In this document: piece after piece, positions 46,022-54,985 of the stretch
How the letters are laid out: every line of letters begins with the position of its first letter
Numbering within the stretch: the first letter of the stretch is position 1
Assembly (NCBI RefSeq): GCF_011617245.1
Contig: NZ_CP050152.1
Location: forward strand, 868,001 to 932,000
Reading direction: 5' to 3'
Source of the DNA: Brevibacterium atlanticum
GTDB taxonomy: Bacteria > Actinomycetota > Actinomycetes > Actinomycetales > Brevibacteriaceae
Length of the DNA stretch: 64,000 bases
Program-made: the position numbers and the translations under genes
Notes under the pieces: model-generated
What the model was told of the DNA's origin: nothing
Seen by the model: only the letters and a program-made list of their open reading frames with translations
The model's database searches: none

Positions 46022-47119
46022 TTGAGTTCCGACGCGAACCCGAAGTCCACCACCTATGCCGCCGCAGGCGTCGACGTCGAGGCCGGTGATCGCGCCGTCG
46101 AACTCATGAAAGCCGCTGTCTCTGCGACCCACAACTCCTCGGTGATCGGCGGGATGGGCGGATTCGCCGGGCTCTTCGATGTCTCAGTGCTCAAGGACTA
46201 CGACCGTCCGCTGCTGGCGACGTCGACCGACGGGGTGGGGACGAAGGTCGCCATCGCGCAGGCCCTCGACAAGCACGACACCATCGGCTACGACCTGGTC
46301 GGCATGGTCGTCGACGACATCATCGTCTGCGGTGCCCGGCCCCTGTTCATGACCGACTACATCGCATGCGGCAAGGTCGTGGCCGAACGCATCGCCGACA
46401 TCGTGCGCGGTATCGCCGATGCCTGCGCCTCGGCCGGTGTGGCTCTCGTCGGCGGGGAGACCGCGGAACATCCGGGTCTGCTCGGTGTCGACGACTACGA
46501 TGTCGCCGGTGCTGCCACCGGTGTCGTCGAGGCTTCCCAGCTGCTCGGACCCGAGAAGGTGCGTGCCGGTGACGTCCTCATCGGTCTGCCCTCGTCGGGG
46601 ATCCACTCCAACGGCTACTCCCTCGTCCGCCACATCATCGCCGAGGCGGGATGGGGTCTGGACCGGCAGGTCGAGGAGTTCGGCCGCACCCTCGGTGAGG
46701 AGCTGCTCGTTCCCACCCACGTCTATACCGGCGAGCTCGCCGCACTCTTCGATGCCCTGCCCGAGGCTGTGCATTCGGTCTCGCACGTCACCGGCGGGGG
46801 ACTCTCGGCGAATGTGGCCCGCGTGCTCCCGCAGGGCCTGGTCGCGCAGATGTCGCGGGCCTCGTGGACGGTGCCCGCGGTGTTCTCCGTGCTCGGTGAC
46901 CTCGGCGGAGTACCGCAGGCCGACCGGGAACGCACATGGAACCTCGGCGTCGGCATGGTCCTCGTCGTCGATCCGTCCGCGGTCGACGGTGTGCTGGCCG
47001 CGAGCCCCGGAGCCTGGGTGCTCGGTGACGTCGCCGCCGACGACGGTGCCCTGGCGACCGATCCCTACTATGTACAGGGCGCCAAGGGCGTCGACGGCGG
47101 CGCCGCGATCCTGCAGTAG
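46022..47119 (+). CDS. purM: Phosphoribosylformylglycinamidine cyclo-ligase
   Basis: 365 residues from TTG 46022, one base after the purF stop, with AAAGGA as ribosome-binding site; the longer frame would sit inside purF. TYAAAGVDVEAGDRAV, GGFAGLFD, STDGVGTKV, the ATP-binding DDIIVCGARPLFMTDYIA and GGETAEHPG match PurM throughout. It makes aminoimidazole ribonucleotide (step 5). It is coupled to purF. Confidence 0.95.
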   Translation: MSSDANPKSTTYAAAGVDVEAGDRAVELMKAAVSATHNSSVIGGMGGFAGLFDVSVLKDYDRPLLATSTDGVGTKVAIAQALDKHDTIGYDLVGMVVDDIIVCGARPLFMTDYIACGKVVAERIADIVRGIADACASAGVALVGGETAEHPGLLGVDDYDVAGAATGVVEASQLLGPEKVRAGDVLIGLPSSGIHSNGYSLVRHIIAEAGWGLDRQVEEFGRTLGEELLVPTHVYTGELAALFDALPEAVHSVSHVTGGGLSANVARVLPQGLVAQMSRASWTVPAVFSVLGDLGGVPQADRERTWNLGVGMVLVVDPSAVDGVLAASPGAWVLGDVAADDGALATDPYYVQGAKGVDGGAAILQ

Positions 47120-47293
47120 GACGCTGCGGCCGGCCGTACAGCCCGACTGGGTAAGCCCGTCTGCACGGAGCATCCATCACCGTTTCCGACATACCCTCGT
47201 GGTCCTGCACGGGGGTGCGCTGCTGTCGGTAGGGAGAGCGCCGGACCGGAGGAACTGCCGGCAGCGGTGCGGGGTGCTTCCGCGCGGGCGCGA

Positions 47294-47321
47294 CTGAGGG
47301 CGGGGACCGAAGTCCCCGCCC
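47294..47321. terminator. Bidirectional hairpin between purM and DUF3073 gene
   Basis: GAGGGCGGGGAC and GTCCCCGCCCTC form a perfect 12-bp stem closed by a CGAA tetraloop, between convergent genes. Confidence 0.75.
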
Positions 47322-47360
47322 TCGCATCAGTCGGTTCAGCCGTGTGTGGCTGCTACGCGC

Positions 47361-47570
47361 TCACTTCTCGTCGTACTCGTCATCATCGTCGACGTTGTAC
47401 TTGTCGGCGTAGTCGGAGTAATCGGGTTCATCGTCATACGGATCCGACGGTCCGGAGTGGCGCGAGTCGGCGCCCAGCTCCTCCTGGAGTCGATTAAGGT
47501 CGGTATCCGGGCTGTAGTATTTCAGCTTCCGAGCTACCTTGATCTGCTTTGCCTTTGCGCGGCCGCGACC
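47361..47570 (-). CDS. DUF3073 family protein
   Basis: 69 residues from GTG 47570, giving the family N-terminus GRGRAKAKQIKVARKLKYYSPDTDL; GGAGGGGG lies 8 bp upstream. The ATG at 47597 would add nine non-conserved residues. The C-terminal half is very acidic and Tyr-rich (DYSDYADKYNVDDDDEYDEK). DUF3073 proteins are small, conserved in actinobacteria and of unknown function. Confidence 0.85.
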   Translation of the reverse strand, partial: GRGRAKAKQIKVARKLKYYSPDTDLNRLQEELGADSRHSGPSDPYDDEPDYSDYADKYNVDDDDEYDEK

Positions 47571-47701
47571 CACTGGCGTGACCCCCTCCGTCGTCATGTG
47601 GGGCAGATGGCCCCGGACTAGATCTCTGCTATGCGCTTAAATCCTACCTGTTCGTACTGTGAAGTTCCATTTTGCGGGCGGACCTTGGATAGGCTGATCC
47701 C

Positions 47702-48517
47702 ATGGCCTACCGTCGCGATTACGTCGTCACCCTGCGGATCTTCGAACCTCTTGTGGTGCATTCCGAATTGCAAGACAGGCAGGTGGAAGACAATCGTTCG
47801 CGGGTCGAGGAGCAGATCTCTCAGGACGCCGACAAGCGCTTGATCTCTCTGCCTCCGAGCCCCGTGGCCGACTCGTTCCGGCGGACTCCGATCTTCCTTC
47901 CGGCGTCTCAGACAGCGGACGGTGTCGACCGTTTCTGCCCTGCTCAGGAGGACATCCGCGGCTGGGAGGCGCTCGAATCGCTGACCGAGCACACCTCGAA
48001 GGCGACCCTGGACATCATCGCTCCGAAGTCCGCCCGCCGGCGTGCGGCCAGTCGTCGCGCCGAGTGGCAGCAGGACGCGAAGGACACCCGGATCTTCACC
48101 CGCGTCTCGGCCTGGGACGTGCCGCCGGCCTGGTGGCTGTTCTTCTCCCTGTCGGAGGATCAGATCATCACCGACGAGACCGACGCCGGTCTGCGCGTGC
48201 TCATCCGCACCGACATCCTCGCCGCCTCGGCGCGGATGGAGTGGGCCGCGGAGACGGTCGCGGACAATTCGAAGGTCGTCGACATGGTCGAGCAGACTTC
48301 GGCCCTGGCCGAATGGATCGACACGTTCGACATGAACGCGATCCTCGAACTCGACCTCGGCGGAATGTCGGATGTGCTGTGGCCGAACGAGGCTCCCGAA
48401 CTCGTCGACTCGTGGGTGACGGCGCTGAGCAACGACGATCATGAGTCCGCGGTCGCCGCCTTCCAGAAGTACGCGGCGGCGTGGGAGCAGCTCAACCTCT
48501 ACGCCCGCAGCTCCTGA
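47702..48517 (+). CDS. Conserved hypothetical protein
   Basis: 271 residues without a signal peptide or membrane helix; rich in Trp, Glu and Asp. I recognise no domain. The segment RVSAWDVPPAWWLFFSLSEDQIITDE (about 138-163) looks conserved-core-like. Good codon usage and position between purM and the HTTM pair support a real gene. A perfect 74-bp palindrome starts at the base after its stop codon. Confidence 0.65.
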   Translation: MAYRRDYVVTLRIFEPLVVHSELQDRQVEDNRSRVEEQISQDADKRLISLPPSPVADSFRRTPIFLPASQTADGVDRFCPAQEDIRGWEALESLTEHTSKATLDIIAPKSARRRAASRRAEWQQDAKDTRIFTRVSAWDVPPAWWLFFSLSEDQIITDETDAGLRVLIRTDILAASARMEWAAETVADNSKVVDMVEQTSALAEWIDTFDMNAILELDLGGMSDVLWPNEAPELVDSWVTALSNDDHESAVAAFQKYAAAWEQLNLYARSS

Positions 48518-48591
48518 CCCTTATTGCTACCTGACGGCGGCCCAGCAACCTCGCGCGAGGTTGCTGGGCCGCCGTCAGGTAGCAATAAGGG
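48518..48591. repeat. Perfect 74-bp palindromic repeat element (no spacer)
   Basis: Every base of 48518-48554 is complementary to 48555-48591, with the centre at TCGC|GCGA. It begins directly after the stop of the previous gene and ends 57 bp before the next. A related palindrome (shared core CTACCTGACGG..GCCCAG..ACCTCGCG) flanks the IS110 element at 62084-62119 and 63527-63556. This shows a dispersed REP-like family in this genome. It may also stop transcription. Confidence 0.9.
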
Positions 48592-48647
48592 CGGATACTA
48601 TTGTCTGCGAACGAATCCGCACCCGAGAGGATGAGCTGCGTAAGCGT

Positions 48648-49184
48648 ATGGAAGAGCACAAGCGCCGTCTCCTGACGAACCAGGACCCCGACGCCCACGG
48701 CACCGAGCCGACTGCGCGGCCGAAGCCACGCACGCGGGTGCGACCGCTGTCGAAGGTCGGCATCGGCTGGCGGCTCGCGATCACCGCGCTCGCCTTCGTC
48801 ATCCTCACCTGCGGGCAGTTCCTCAACACCAACGACTTCTTCCCGCTCGGCTCCCTCACCCAGTACGCGACCGCCAAGGACCTCAACGGCACTGTCGGCT
48901 CGACGTGCATCGCCGCCCAGTTCCCCGGCGAGGACGAACCGCGCCGGCTCGGGTTCAACACGGCCACCGTCGGCATCGAACGCGGCGACGTCGAATCCCA
49001 GCTCGACCGCGTCATCGCCCACCCCGAACTCATGCAGTCCATGGCCGACTCGTACGTGCGGCTGCACCCGGACGAGCCGAAACCTGAGACGATGATCCTC
49101 TGCCGCACCACCACTCAACTGAAGAACGGCATCAGCGTCGGCGAACCCGAAGAGTCGACCCTGGCGACCTGGGAGGTGCGATGA
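48648..49184 (+). CDS. Single-pass membrane protein paired with HTTM protein
   Basis: 178 residues from ATG 48648; the start is uncertain because the nearest SD-like GAGAGG is 13 bp away. A basic N-terminus is followed by one helix (about 41-60, WRLAITALAFVILTCGQFL) and an extracytoplasmic domain with two Cys residues. It overlaps the HTTM gene by ATGA (49181-49184), so the two products probably act together. No named family recognised; small membrane-anchored partners of HTTM proteins occur in other actinobacteria. Confidence 0.65.
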   Translation: MEEHKRRLLTNQDPDAHGTEPTARPKPRTRVRPLSKVGIGWRLAITALAFVILTCGQFLNTNDFFPLGSLTQYATAKDLNGTVGSTCIAAQFPGEDEPRRLGFNTATVGIERGDVESQLDRVIAHPELMQSMADSYVRLHPDEPKPETMILCRTTTQLKNGISVGEPEESTLATWEVR

Positions 49185-50077
49185 GGCGCACCCCGACACT
49201 GACGACGACCCCCGCCGAGGCGGCCCCCACCAACGCGTTCCTGCGCTGGTTCCTCCCCGAGCTCCCCTTGGCCAGGGTGGCCGTGTTCCGCGTCTTCATC
49301 TACCTCTTCATCATCATCGATGTGCTCACCATCTCCGGTGACGTCATCGCCCACGGCTGGACGCCGGAGTTCTACCAGCCGCTGTGGCTGGCTCGGTTCC
49401 TCCACATCCCCGCCGTCAGCGTCCTCGGCGCCCAGCTCCTGCTCACCGCCATCATCGTCTTCTCCCTGCTCGCGGCCGCCGGCATCCTCCAACGCATCAG
49501 CGGCTGGGCAGTGGCGATCACCTTCGGGCTGTGGATGTTCTACACGCAGGGCTACGGCTACGTCGCTCACGACCATATGGCCCTCGTCATCGCCGCCCTC
49601 GTCCTGCCGACGGTCGGTGTCGCGCGGTTCCGGGACGTCGGCACCGCCTCGGCGAAGGCCGGATGGGCCCTGCGCGTCGTGCAGATCGCGGTCGTCCTCA
49701 CCTACTTCTACTCGGCGGTGATGAAGTGGATCGCCTCGGGCAACATCGCCGAGTGGGGAAACGGGGCCGTCATCATCTGGGCGCTCATGCGCCGCGGGGC
49801 CGAATGGTCGAAGCCGTTCCTCGAGATGCCCGGCTTCCTCATCGCCGGGCAGTGGGCGACGCTGGCCTTCGAGTTCCTCTCACCGCTCGCCCTGCTCGCG
49901 AAGGGCAAGTGGCTCTACGGGGTCGTTGCGTTCTTCTGCGTCTTCCACCTGCTCACCTACCTGGCGCTGGGCATCCACTTCCTGCCGACGGTCATCTGCT
50001 GGGCGGCGTTCCTGCCGCTCGAGAAGCTGGTGCCAGGTCGGTTCACCAGCACCGGCACTGCCAGAGCCCAGTCTTAA
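49181..50077 (+). CDS. HTTM-domain (vitamin K-dependent carboxylase-like) membrane protein
   Basis: 298 residues with about seven hydrophobic segments. The pattern of an early conserved ARVAVFRVFIYLF helix, a mid QGYGYVAHDHMAL segment and a VLTYFYSAVMKWIASG helix fits HTTM proteins, which are distant relatives of gamma-glutamyl carboxylase. The enzymatic role in bacteria is unclear. Its end overlaps the convergent LysR gene by four bases. Confidence 0.7.
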   Translation: MRRTPTLTTTPAEAAPTNAFLRWFLPELPLARVAVFRVFIYLFIIIDVLTISGDVIAHGWTPEFYQPLWLARFLHIPAVSVLGAQLLLTAIIVFSLLAAAGILQRISGWAVAITFGLWMFYTQGYGYVAHDHMALVIAALVLPTVGVARFRDVGTASAKAGWALRVVQIAVVLTYFYSAVMKWIASGNIAEWGNGAVIIWALMRRGAEWSKPFLEMPGFLIAGQWATLAFEFLSPLALLAKGKWLYGVVAFFCVFHLLTYLALGIHFLPTVICWAAFLPLEKLVPGRFTSTGTARAQS

Positions 50078-50979
50078 TCCGCGGCATCATCGACCCGACT
50101 GAGCGCGCCGATCACCGCGCGCACCGCGACGCGTTCGGCAGTATCCGGGCGCATCACCGCAACGATCCAGCGCGTCGTGCTCACACCCGTCAGCGGGACG
50201 AGTGAGAGCCCGGCATCACGCGGCGTCGTGAACCGGGGGAGGAGTGCGACCTGGTCCGAGGAGGCGACGATCGCCTCGATGAGCCGGTTGTCCCGGATGC
50301 GCTGGACGACGTCGAGGTCGTGACCGGTGAGGTGCTCGATCGAGGTGAGGATCGTGTCGAACGGATACCCGCGGGGCACTCCCACCCAGCGACAGCCGAC
50401 GACATCGTCCGGGGTCAGCGTGGTGCGATCGGCGAGCGGATGATCGCTCGCGAGGGCGACGTCGATGGGTTCGCGGGCGAGTGGAACGACGGTGAGCCCA
50501 TCGGTGCCGATCGGGCGTTCGGCGACGAGACTGTGCGCGACGACGATGTCGACATCCCGGGTCAGCCCCGCGAATTCGTGTTCGGCGAGGTCGACATCGT
50601 CCATGCGCAGGTCGATCGCGGGATGGTCCTCCCGCAGCCGGCGCAGCGCATCGGGCAGCAGGTGGGTGAGCGCGCTCGGCAGCCCGGTCAGGGTGATCTC
50701 ACCGACGGCCTCGCCGAGGTGGCCCTCCCACTGCGCCTGCACCCGGGCGAGCGTACTGGCCACGTCCCTACCGCCGCTTGCGAGCAGCCGTCCCGCTGCG
50801 GTGAGCGTGAGTCCGCGTCCGGCGGGTTCGACGAGGGCGTGGCCGATCTCGCGCCCGGCCTGTCGCAGCTGCTGAGATACGGCCGAGGGGGAGCGGTGGG
50901 TGACATCGGCGACGGCGGTGACGCTGCCGTATTCGTCGAACAGGTGCAGCAGTTCGAGATGTCTGGGATCGATGACCAT
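50074..50979 (-). CDS. LysR-family transcriptional regulator
   Basis: 301 residues with an N-terminal HTH (about 4-62; VTAVADVTHRSPSAVSQQLRQ) and a LysR ligand-binding domain (about 90-290). It is divergent from an EamA-type exporter, a common regulator-exporter pairing. The intergenic region has two dyads, so control of the exporter and of itself is likely. The ligand is unknown. Confidence 0.88.
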   Translation of the reverse strand: MVIDPRHLELLHLFDEYGSVTAVADVTHRSPSAVSQQLRQAGREIGHALVEPAGRGLTLTAAGRLLASGGRDVASTLARVQAQWEGHLGEAVGEITLTGLPSALTHLLPDALRRLREDHPAIDLRMDDVDLAEHEFAGLTRDVDIVVAHSLVAERPIGTDGLTVVPLAREPIDVALASDHPLADRTTLTPDDVVGCRWVGVPRGYPFDTILTSIEHLTGHDLDVVQRIRDNRLIEAIVASSDQVALLPRFTTPRDAGLSLVPLTGVSTTRWIVAVMRPDTAERVAVRAVIGALSRVDDAAD

Positions 50980-51027
50980 GAAGCCATGCTACAGAGTCGG
51001 TGAAGTACTCTGCGATTGTGCTTCATG
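50977..51027. promoter_or_regulatory. Divergent LysR/EamA control region with nested dyads
   Basis: CAGAGT-N9-ACTCTG (50992-51012) is nested inside CATGAAGC...GCTTCATG (50977-50984 and 51020-51027). The inner 21-bp dyad is a good LysR operator candidate. The outer arms overlap the LysR start codon. Confidence 0.5.
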
Positions 51028-51051
51028 AACACGGCGGCCCAGAATGAGGGC

Positions 51052-52008
51052 ATGTCATTCAAACACTGTCTGCTCGCTGCCTCGGTGGCGGTGATGTGGG
51101 GACTGAACTTCCTCGCCATCGACCTCTCCCTCGACCAGTTCCCACCGTTCTTCCTCGTCGCTCTGCGCTTCGCTATCCTCGCGCTGCCGGCGCTGCTGTT
51201 CGTGCCGAAGCCGGACGTGAAGTTCCGGTGGATCGTGGGATACGGGTTCGGCTTCGGGGTGCTCCAGTTCGCGTTCCTCTACTGGGCGATGGCCACCGGT
51301 ATGCCCACCGGTTTGGCATCCCTGGTCCTTCAGGCCTCGGGGCCCTTCACGGTGCTGTTGGGGATGACGTTTCTGCGCGAGAGAGTGCGCGCCTCGCAGA
51401 TGGTGTTCCTGCTCGTCGCGATGGCCGGGCTCGGGGTCGTCGGCTGGCAGCGCCTTGACTCATCGGCGAGCTTCCTCCCGTTCCTCCTCACCCTGGCCGG
51501 GGCCTTCGGATGGGCGATCGGCAATGTCTGCAATCGGCAGGCGCATTCGGTCGAGCCCGTGAAGTTCACGATGTGGATGTCGATCATCCCGCCGCTGCCG
51601 ATGCTGCTCATCTCGCTCATCGTCGAAGGGCCGGCCGCGATCGGCGGTTCGCTGACGACGCTGGGCACGACGACCGGACTGCTCGGCGTGGCGGGACTGA
51701 TCTACACGGTAGTCATCGCGACGATTCTCGGCTCAGGCATCTGGTCGTGGCTGATGTCGCGCAATCCCGCCGGAGTCGTCGCACCGTTCTCGATGCTCGT
51801 GCCCGTGGTCGGGATGAGTGCGGCCTGGCTCGTCCTCGGCGAAACCGTGACGTTCGGGGAGCTGTGCGGGGCCGCACTCGTCATCATCGGCGTCCTCGGT
51901 GCCGGTCTCAAGGCAGCGAAGGGTGCAAGGATCCTCGCCGAGGCGGTGCCGGTCGACGAGTCGGACATCGAAGAAAACCAACCCGACGTCCCCGCGGGGA
52001 CGTCGTGA
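51052..52008 (+). CDS. EamA-family (DMT) exporter
   Basis: 318 residues from MSFKHCLLAASVAVMWGLNF; ATG 51025 is a possible earlier start. Ten hydrophobic segments in two EamA halves, with WGLNFLAIDLSL, FLRERVRASQM and LVLGETVTFGEL motifs, are close to the O-acetylserine/cysteine exporter-like branch. It is divergent from a LysR gene. The C-terminal 25 residues are polar and acidic. Confidence 0.82.
   Translation: MSFKHCLLAASVAVMWGLNFLAIDLSLDQFPPFFLVALRFAILALPALLFVPKPDVKFRWIVGYGFGFGVLQFAFLYWAMATGMPTGLASLVLQASGPFTVLLGMTFLRERVRASQMVFLLVAMAGLGVVGWQRLDSSASFLPFLLTLAGAFGWAIGNVCNRQAHSVEPVKFTMWMSIIPPLPMLLISLIVEGPAAIGGSLTTLGTTTGLLGVAGLIYTVVIATILGSGIWSWLMSRNPAGVVAPFSMLVPVVGMSAAWLVLGETVTFGELCGAALVIIGVLGAGLKAAKGARILAEAVPVDESDIEENQPDVPAGTS
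51984..52005. terminator. 22-bp GC palindrome at the end of the EamA gene
   Basis: CGACGTCCCC followed by its reverse complement (51984-52005) lies within the last codons of the exporter gene and 20 bp from the convergent oxidoreductase end. It could act for both strands. Confidence 0.5.
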
Positions 52009-52024
52009 CCGGCCGACCCCGGCG

Positions 52025-53500
52025 TCAGGGTGCCAGACTCGGGGCCTCGTCGATCCCGAAGTGGGACTTGAGAACACGGCGGGCGGCGAACCAGCCGTTC
52101 ATTCCGTGCACGCCCGGTGCCGGCGGGGTCGCCGCCGAGCACAGGAAGGCACCCGGAACGCCGAGGCTGTAGTTGTCCCAGCTCGTGCGCGGCCTGGCCA
52201 TCATCCGGTAGAAGGACACGACCCCGGTGGCGATGTCGCCGCCGGTGTAGTTCTGGTTGTGCCCGGCCATCTCCGAGGCGGGGATCGCATGGTGCGCGAC
52301 GATCCGATCTCGGAACCCGGGCGCGAAGCGTTCGATCTGACGGGTGATGTATTCGGTCGGGTCGATCGGGCAGTCGAAGGGAACGTGGCAGTACGTCCAC
52401 AGCGGCCGCAGCCCGTTCACCTCGCGGGACGGGTCGAAGACGGTCGGGTCGGAGACGAGGCACACGGGATCGGCGGGCATGCGTCCGGACATCACCGTCG
52501 CCTCGGCGGCGGCCATCTGAGCCCGCGACCCGCCGACGTGGATCGTTCCGGCGCGACCGACAGCTGGATCCGCCCAGGGCACGGGGCCGTCGAGCACGAA
52601 ATCGACCTTCGCCGCGGCATTGCCGTTCTTGAACCCGCGCAGTGCGCGGTCGACGTGGGCGGGCAGGAGCCCCGCGAAGATCTGCGCGGCATTCAGCGCC
52701 GAGGTGTCGAGCAGGTACGCGCGAGCCGCGGGCATATCCGAGACATGATCGATGCGCGCATCGGTGTGCACCGTCCCACCGTGGGCCTCGAGATCAGCGA
52801 CGAGCTCATCGATGATTGCCTGTGATCCGCCGATGGGGGAGGGCCAGCCGACGTCGTGGGCGAGCATTGAGAGCATCGTCGCCGTCGCGGCCGTGCCCAT
52901 CGCCGGCAGCCCGCCGATCGCATGCGAGGCGACGCCGGTGAACAGGGCCTGAGTGGACTCGTGAGAGAGCGGAATGTTCCAGGCGGGGCTGGCCTGACCG
53001 AGCAGTCGCAGCCCGAACTTCACGACATTCGCGAGCCCGGGAAGGTCGCGCAGGGTCGGCGGGACCGACCGTTTGTCCCCAAGCGAGAGCCACACGGAAT
53101 CGTCCGCACGGTCAAGCAGGGGCGCGAAGAAGCGTCGCCATTCCGGCCCCGCCTCGCCGAGGTGGTCGACCGTCGTCTCGAGATCGTGGAAGGCCAGTGC
53201 CGCCGGCTTGCCGTCGAGCGGCTGGGCGTAGGAGATCTCCGGGGTCGTCAGCTCCATGCCGCGGGCACGGAGGTCGAACTCGGCGAAGAAGGGACTGGCG
53301 ATCGCCAGCGGATGCACGGCCGAGCAGATGTCGTGAGTGATGCCCGGGGCGAGTCCGAGGTCGAGGGTGCGGGCACCGCCGCCGATCGTCGGCTGCGCCT
53401 CGAATACCTCGACCGCGAGTCCGGCGCGAGCCAGAGTGACCGCGGCCGCCAAGCCGTTCGGTCCCGATCCGACGACGACTGCATCCACCTCAGTGCTCAT
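52025..53500 (-). CDS. CrtI/PYROXD2-like FAD-dependent oxidoreductase
   Basis: 491 residues. The N-terminal FAD motif VVVGSGPNGLAAAVTLARAG (about 8-27) and E-A-Q ribose-binding end, then GGARTLDL. The C-terminal GAFLCSAATPPAPGVHGMNGW resembles phytoene-desaturase-like oxidoreductases of the PYROXD2 group rather than true CrtI. The substrate is unknown. Likely the last gene of a minus-strand run with tenA-like, kinase and ATP-grasp genes (9-bp gap to the tenA-like gene). Confidence 0.8.
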   Translation of the reverse strand: MSTEVDAVVVGSGPNGLAAAVTLARAGLAVEVFEAQPTIGGGARTLDLGLAPGITHDICSAVHPLAIASPFFAEFDLRARGMELTTPEISYAQPLDGKPAALAFHDLETTVDHLGEAGPEWRRFFAPLLDRADDSVWLSLGDKRSVPPTLRDLPGLANVVKFGLRLLGQASPAWNIPLSHESTQALFTGVASHAIGGLPAMGTAATATMLSMLAHDVGWPSPIGGSQAIIDELVADLEAHGGTVHTDARIDHVSDMPAARAYLLDTSALNAAQIFAGLLPAHVDRALRGFKNGNAAAKVDFVLDGPVPWADPAVGRAGTIHVGGSRAQMAAAEATVMSGRMPADPVCLVSDPTVFDPSREVNGLRPLWTYCHVPFDCPIDPTEYITRQIERFAPGFRDRIVAHHAIPASEMAGHNQNYTGGDIATGVVSFYRMMARPRTSWDNYSLGVPGAFLCSAATPPAPGVHGMNGWFAARRVLKSHFGIDEAPSLAP

Positions 53501-53509
53501 ACGGCCAGT

Positions 53510-54247
53510 CTAGGTCAGTGAGCTGGACGAAGGGTCTGCCGTGCGTCGGTGAGAATCCTCCCGGTAGACGTTGTCGAAGAAGGCGCACTCGAGGTCGACG
53601 GCCCGCTGCCAGATGCGGGTCAGGCGGTCGGTTTCGCTGGATTCGGCCGCTCCGGCGGGGAGGACGCGTTCGAGTTCGTCGACGAGGAACTGCACCCACT
53701 CCCGGAAGGCGTCACCTCGGTGCAGGTCGATCCAGCCTCGGTGCACCTGCCGCGAAGGGACCGCGTCTTGAGACTCCGCCCAATCGAGGTAGAGCCACTC
53801 GGCGACGACGAGCACGATGAGCAGCTGCGGATACTCCGCCGAGGTGACGGCACCGTCCATGAGATCCCGGAAGCCAGCCGTCGGTGCCGCCAGCGCGGGG
53901 TCGAGGTAGTCGGCGGGCCTGACTCCCAGTTCGGCGAAGGAGTCGACGAAATAGGTGTCCTCCTCGGCGACGAGCATCCCCAGCTGCTTGGCGAACCGCA
54001 GCTTCGCATCGAGCTCATCGGCATGGGCGACGCACGCTCCGAGCATGGACAGGAACGACTCGAAGAACTGGTAGTCCTGCACGAGATAGTCCCGCATGAC
54101 GGCGTCGTCGATGGTGCCGGCGAAGAGCTCGCGAACGAACCGGTGGTCGACGGCCTCCGCCCATTCTCTGTCGGTCGATCTGCGTAGGTTCGCGACAGCT
54201 CCGTCGGCGGTCACCGTGACGGTTGTGTCGAGTTCTGCCGTTGTCAT
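53510..54247 (-). CDS. TenA-family protein (TenA_E-like)
   Basis: 245 residues, all-helical TenA/PQQC fold: REWAEAVDHRFVRELFAGTIDDAVMRDYLVQDYQFF, then FVDSFAELG and VVAEWLYLDWA. The Cys nucleophile position of TenA_C thiaminase II is not evident, and the late Glu (RAVDLECAFFDNVY) fits the TenA_E type. TenA_E proteins salvage thiamine pyrimidine precursors. No other thiamine gene is in the window. Confidence 0.75.
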   Translation of the reverse strand: MTTAELDTTVTVTADGAVANLRRSTDREWAEAVDHRFVRELFAGTIDDAVMRDYLVQDYQFFESFLSMLGACVAHADELDAKLRFAKQLGMLVAEEDTYFVDSFAELGVRPADYLDPALAAPTAGFRDLMDGAVTSAEYPQLLIVLVVAEWLYLDWAESQDAVPSRQVHRGWIDLHRGDAFREWVQFLVDELERVLPAGAAESSETDRLTRIWQRAVDLECAFFDNVYREDSHRRTADPSSSSLT

Positions 54248-54271
54248 CGTTCTCCTATTCTCTGCCTGTGC

Positions 54272-54946
54272 TCACCGGATCAGTGTCGGTCGGTCAAGAT
54301 CGGTGTTGTCGAGAACCCAGGTGGCATGGTCCCACGGGGCCGCCTCGGCGAAGTAGAGCCTCTGCCCGCCGACGTAACGGCGGTTGGACTCGGACTCGGG
54401 ATCGGCATCATTCAGGTGCGGGAACCGCGCGTTGCCGCGGGGCACGGAGACGGTGAACGGCACCTCGACCCACACGCCGGCATCCCAGAGATCTCGGAGT
54501 TCGGGGCGGTGGAGGAAGATCCCGTCGACGAGGAGAACGCAGTCATCGGGCAGGTCGAGGGGTTCAGGCGTGACAGGTTCATCGGCGTCGACGTCCCACA
54601 CCGAAGGGACGATCGGACCGCCGCGGCGCAGCGGGGCGACGACAGTGTCGACGAACGACGCGTAGTCGTAGGAATCCCGATAGAAGGACTCGGGGCCACG
54701 GCCGTGTGCGTACCGCACCGACCGGGGGAGGTGGAAGCCGTCGATGCTCACACTTGCCAGGGGGCGGTTGTCCTCTGCCGGCGGCCGGGCATCGCCCCGG
54801 GTCGCGAGGTCGACGAGTTCGGAGACGAGTACGGACTTGCCGGCGCCATCAAGGCCGTCGATCGCGATGAGGGCACGGCCGCCTCGGCGAACGGAGCGGA
54901 CACGGTCGAGGAGCTCGCCCAGCACCGCCTGCCGTGTCATCGTCAT
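54272..54946 (-). CDS. Uridine-kinase-like P-loop protein
   Basis: 224 residues with Walker A GLDGAGKSVL (about 30-39), SIDGFHLPR substrate strand (about 68-76) and CVLLVDGIFLHRPEL (about 135-149) as in the Udk/phosphoribulokinase group. Actinobacterial homologues are annotated as uridine kinase, but the true phosphate acceptor is often untested. 24 bp from the tenA-like gene. Confidence 0.75.
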   Translation of the reverse strand: MTMTRQAVLGELLDRVRSVRRGGRALIAIDGLDGAGKSVLVSELVDLATRGDARPPAEDNRPLASVSIDGFHLPRSVRYAHGRGPESFYRDSYDYASFVDTVVAPLRRGGPIVPSVWDVDADEPVTPEPLDLPDDCVLLVDGIFLHRPELRDLWDAGVWVEVPFTVSVPRGNARFPHLNDADPESESNRRYVGGQRLYFAEAAPWDHATWVLDNTDLDRPTLIR

Positions 54947-54985
54947 GTCCCGAGACTAACGCAGGAAGCCGACGATCGGGCCAGA

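Noticed and set aside
43873..46053. Minus-strand extension of the universal stress gene across purF
   Set aside because: Antisense shadow in a GC-rich region; UspA similarity begins at 43872 with a proper ribosome-binding site.
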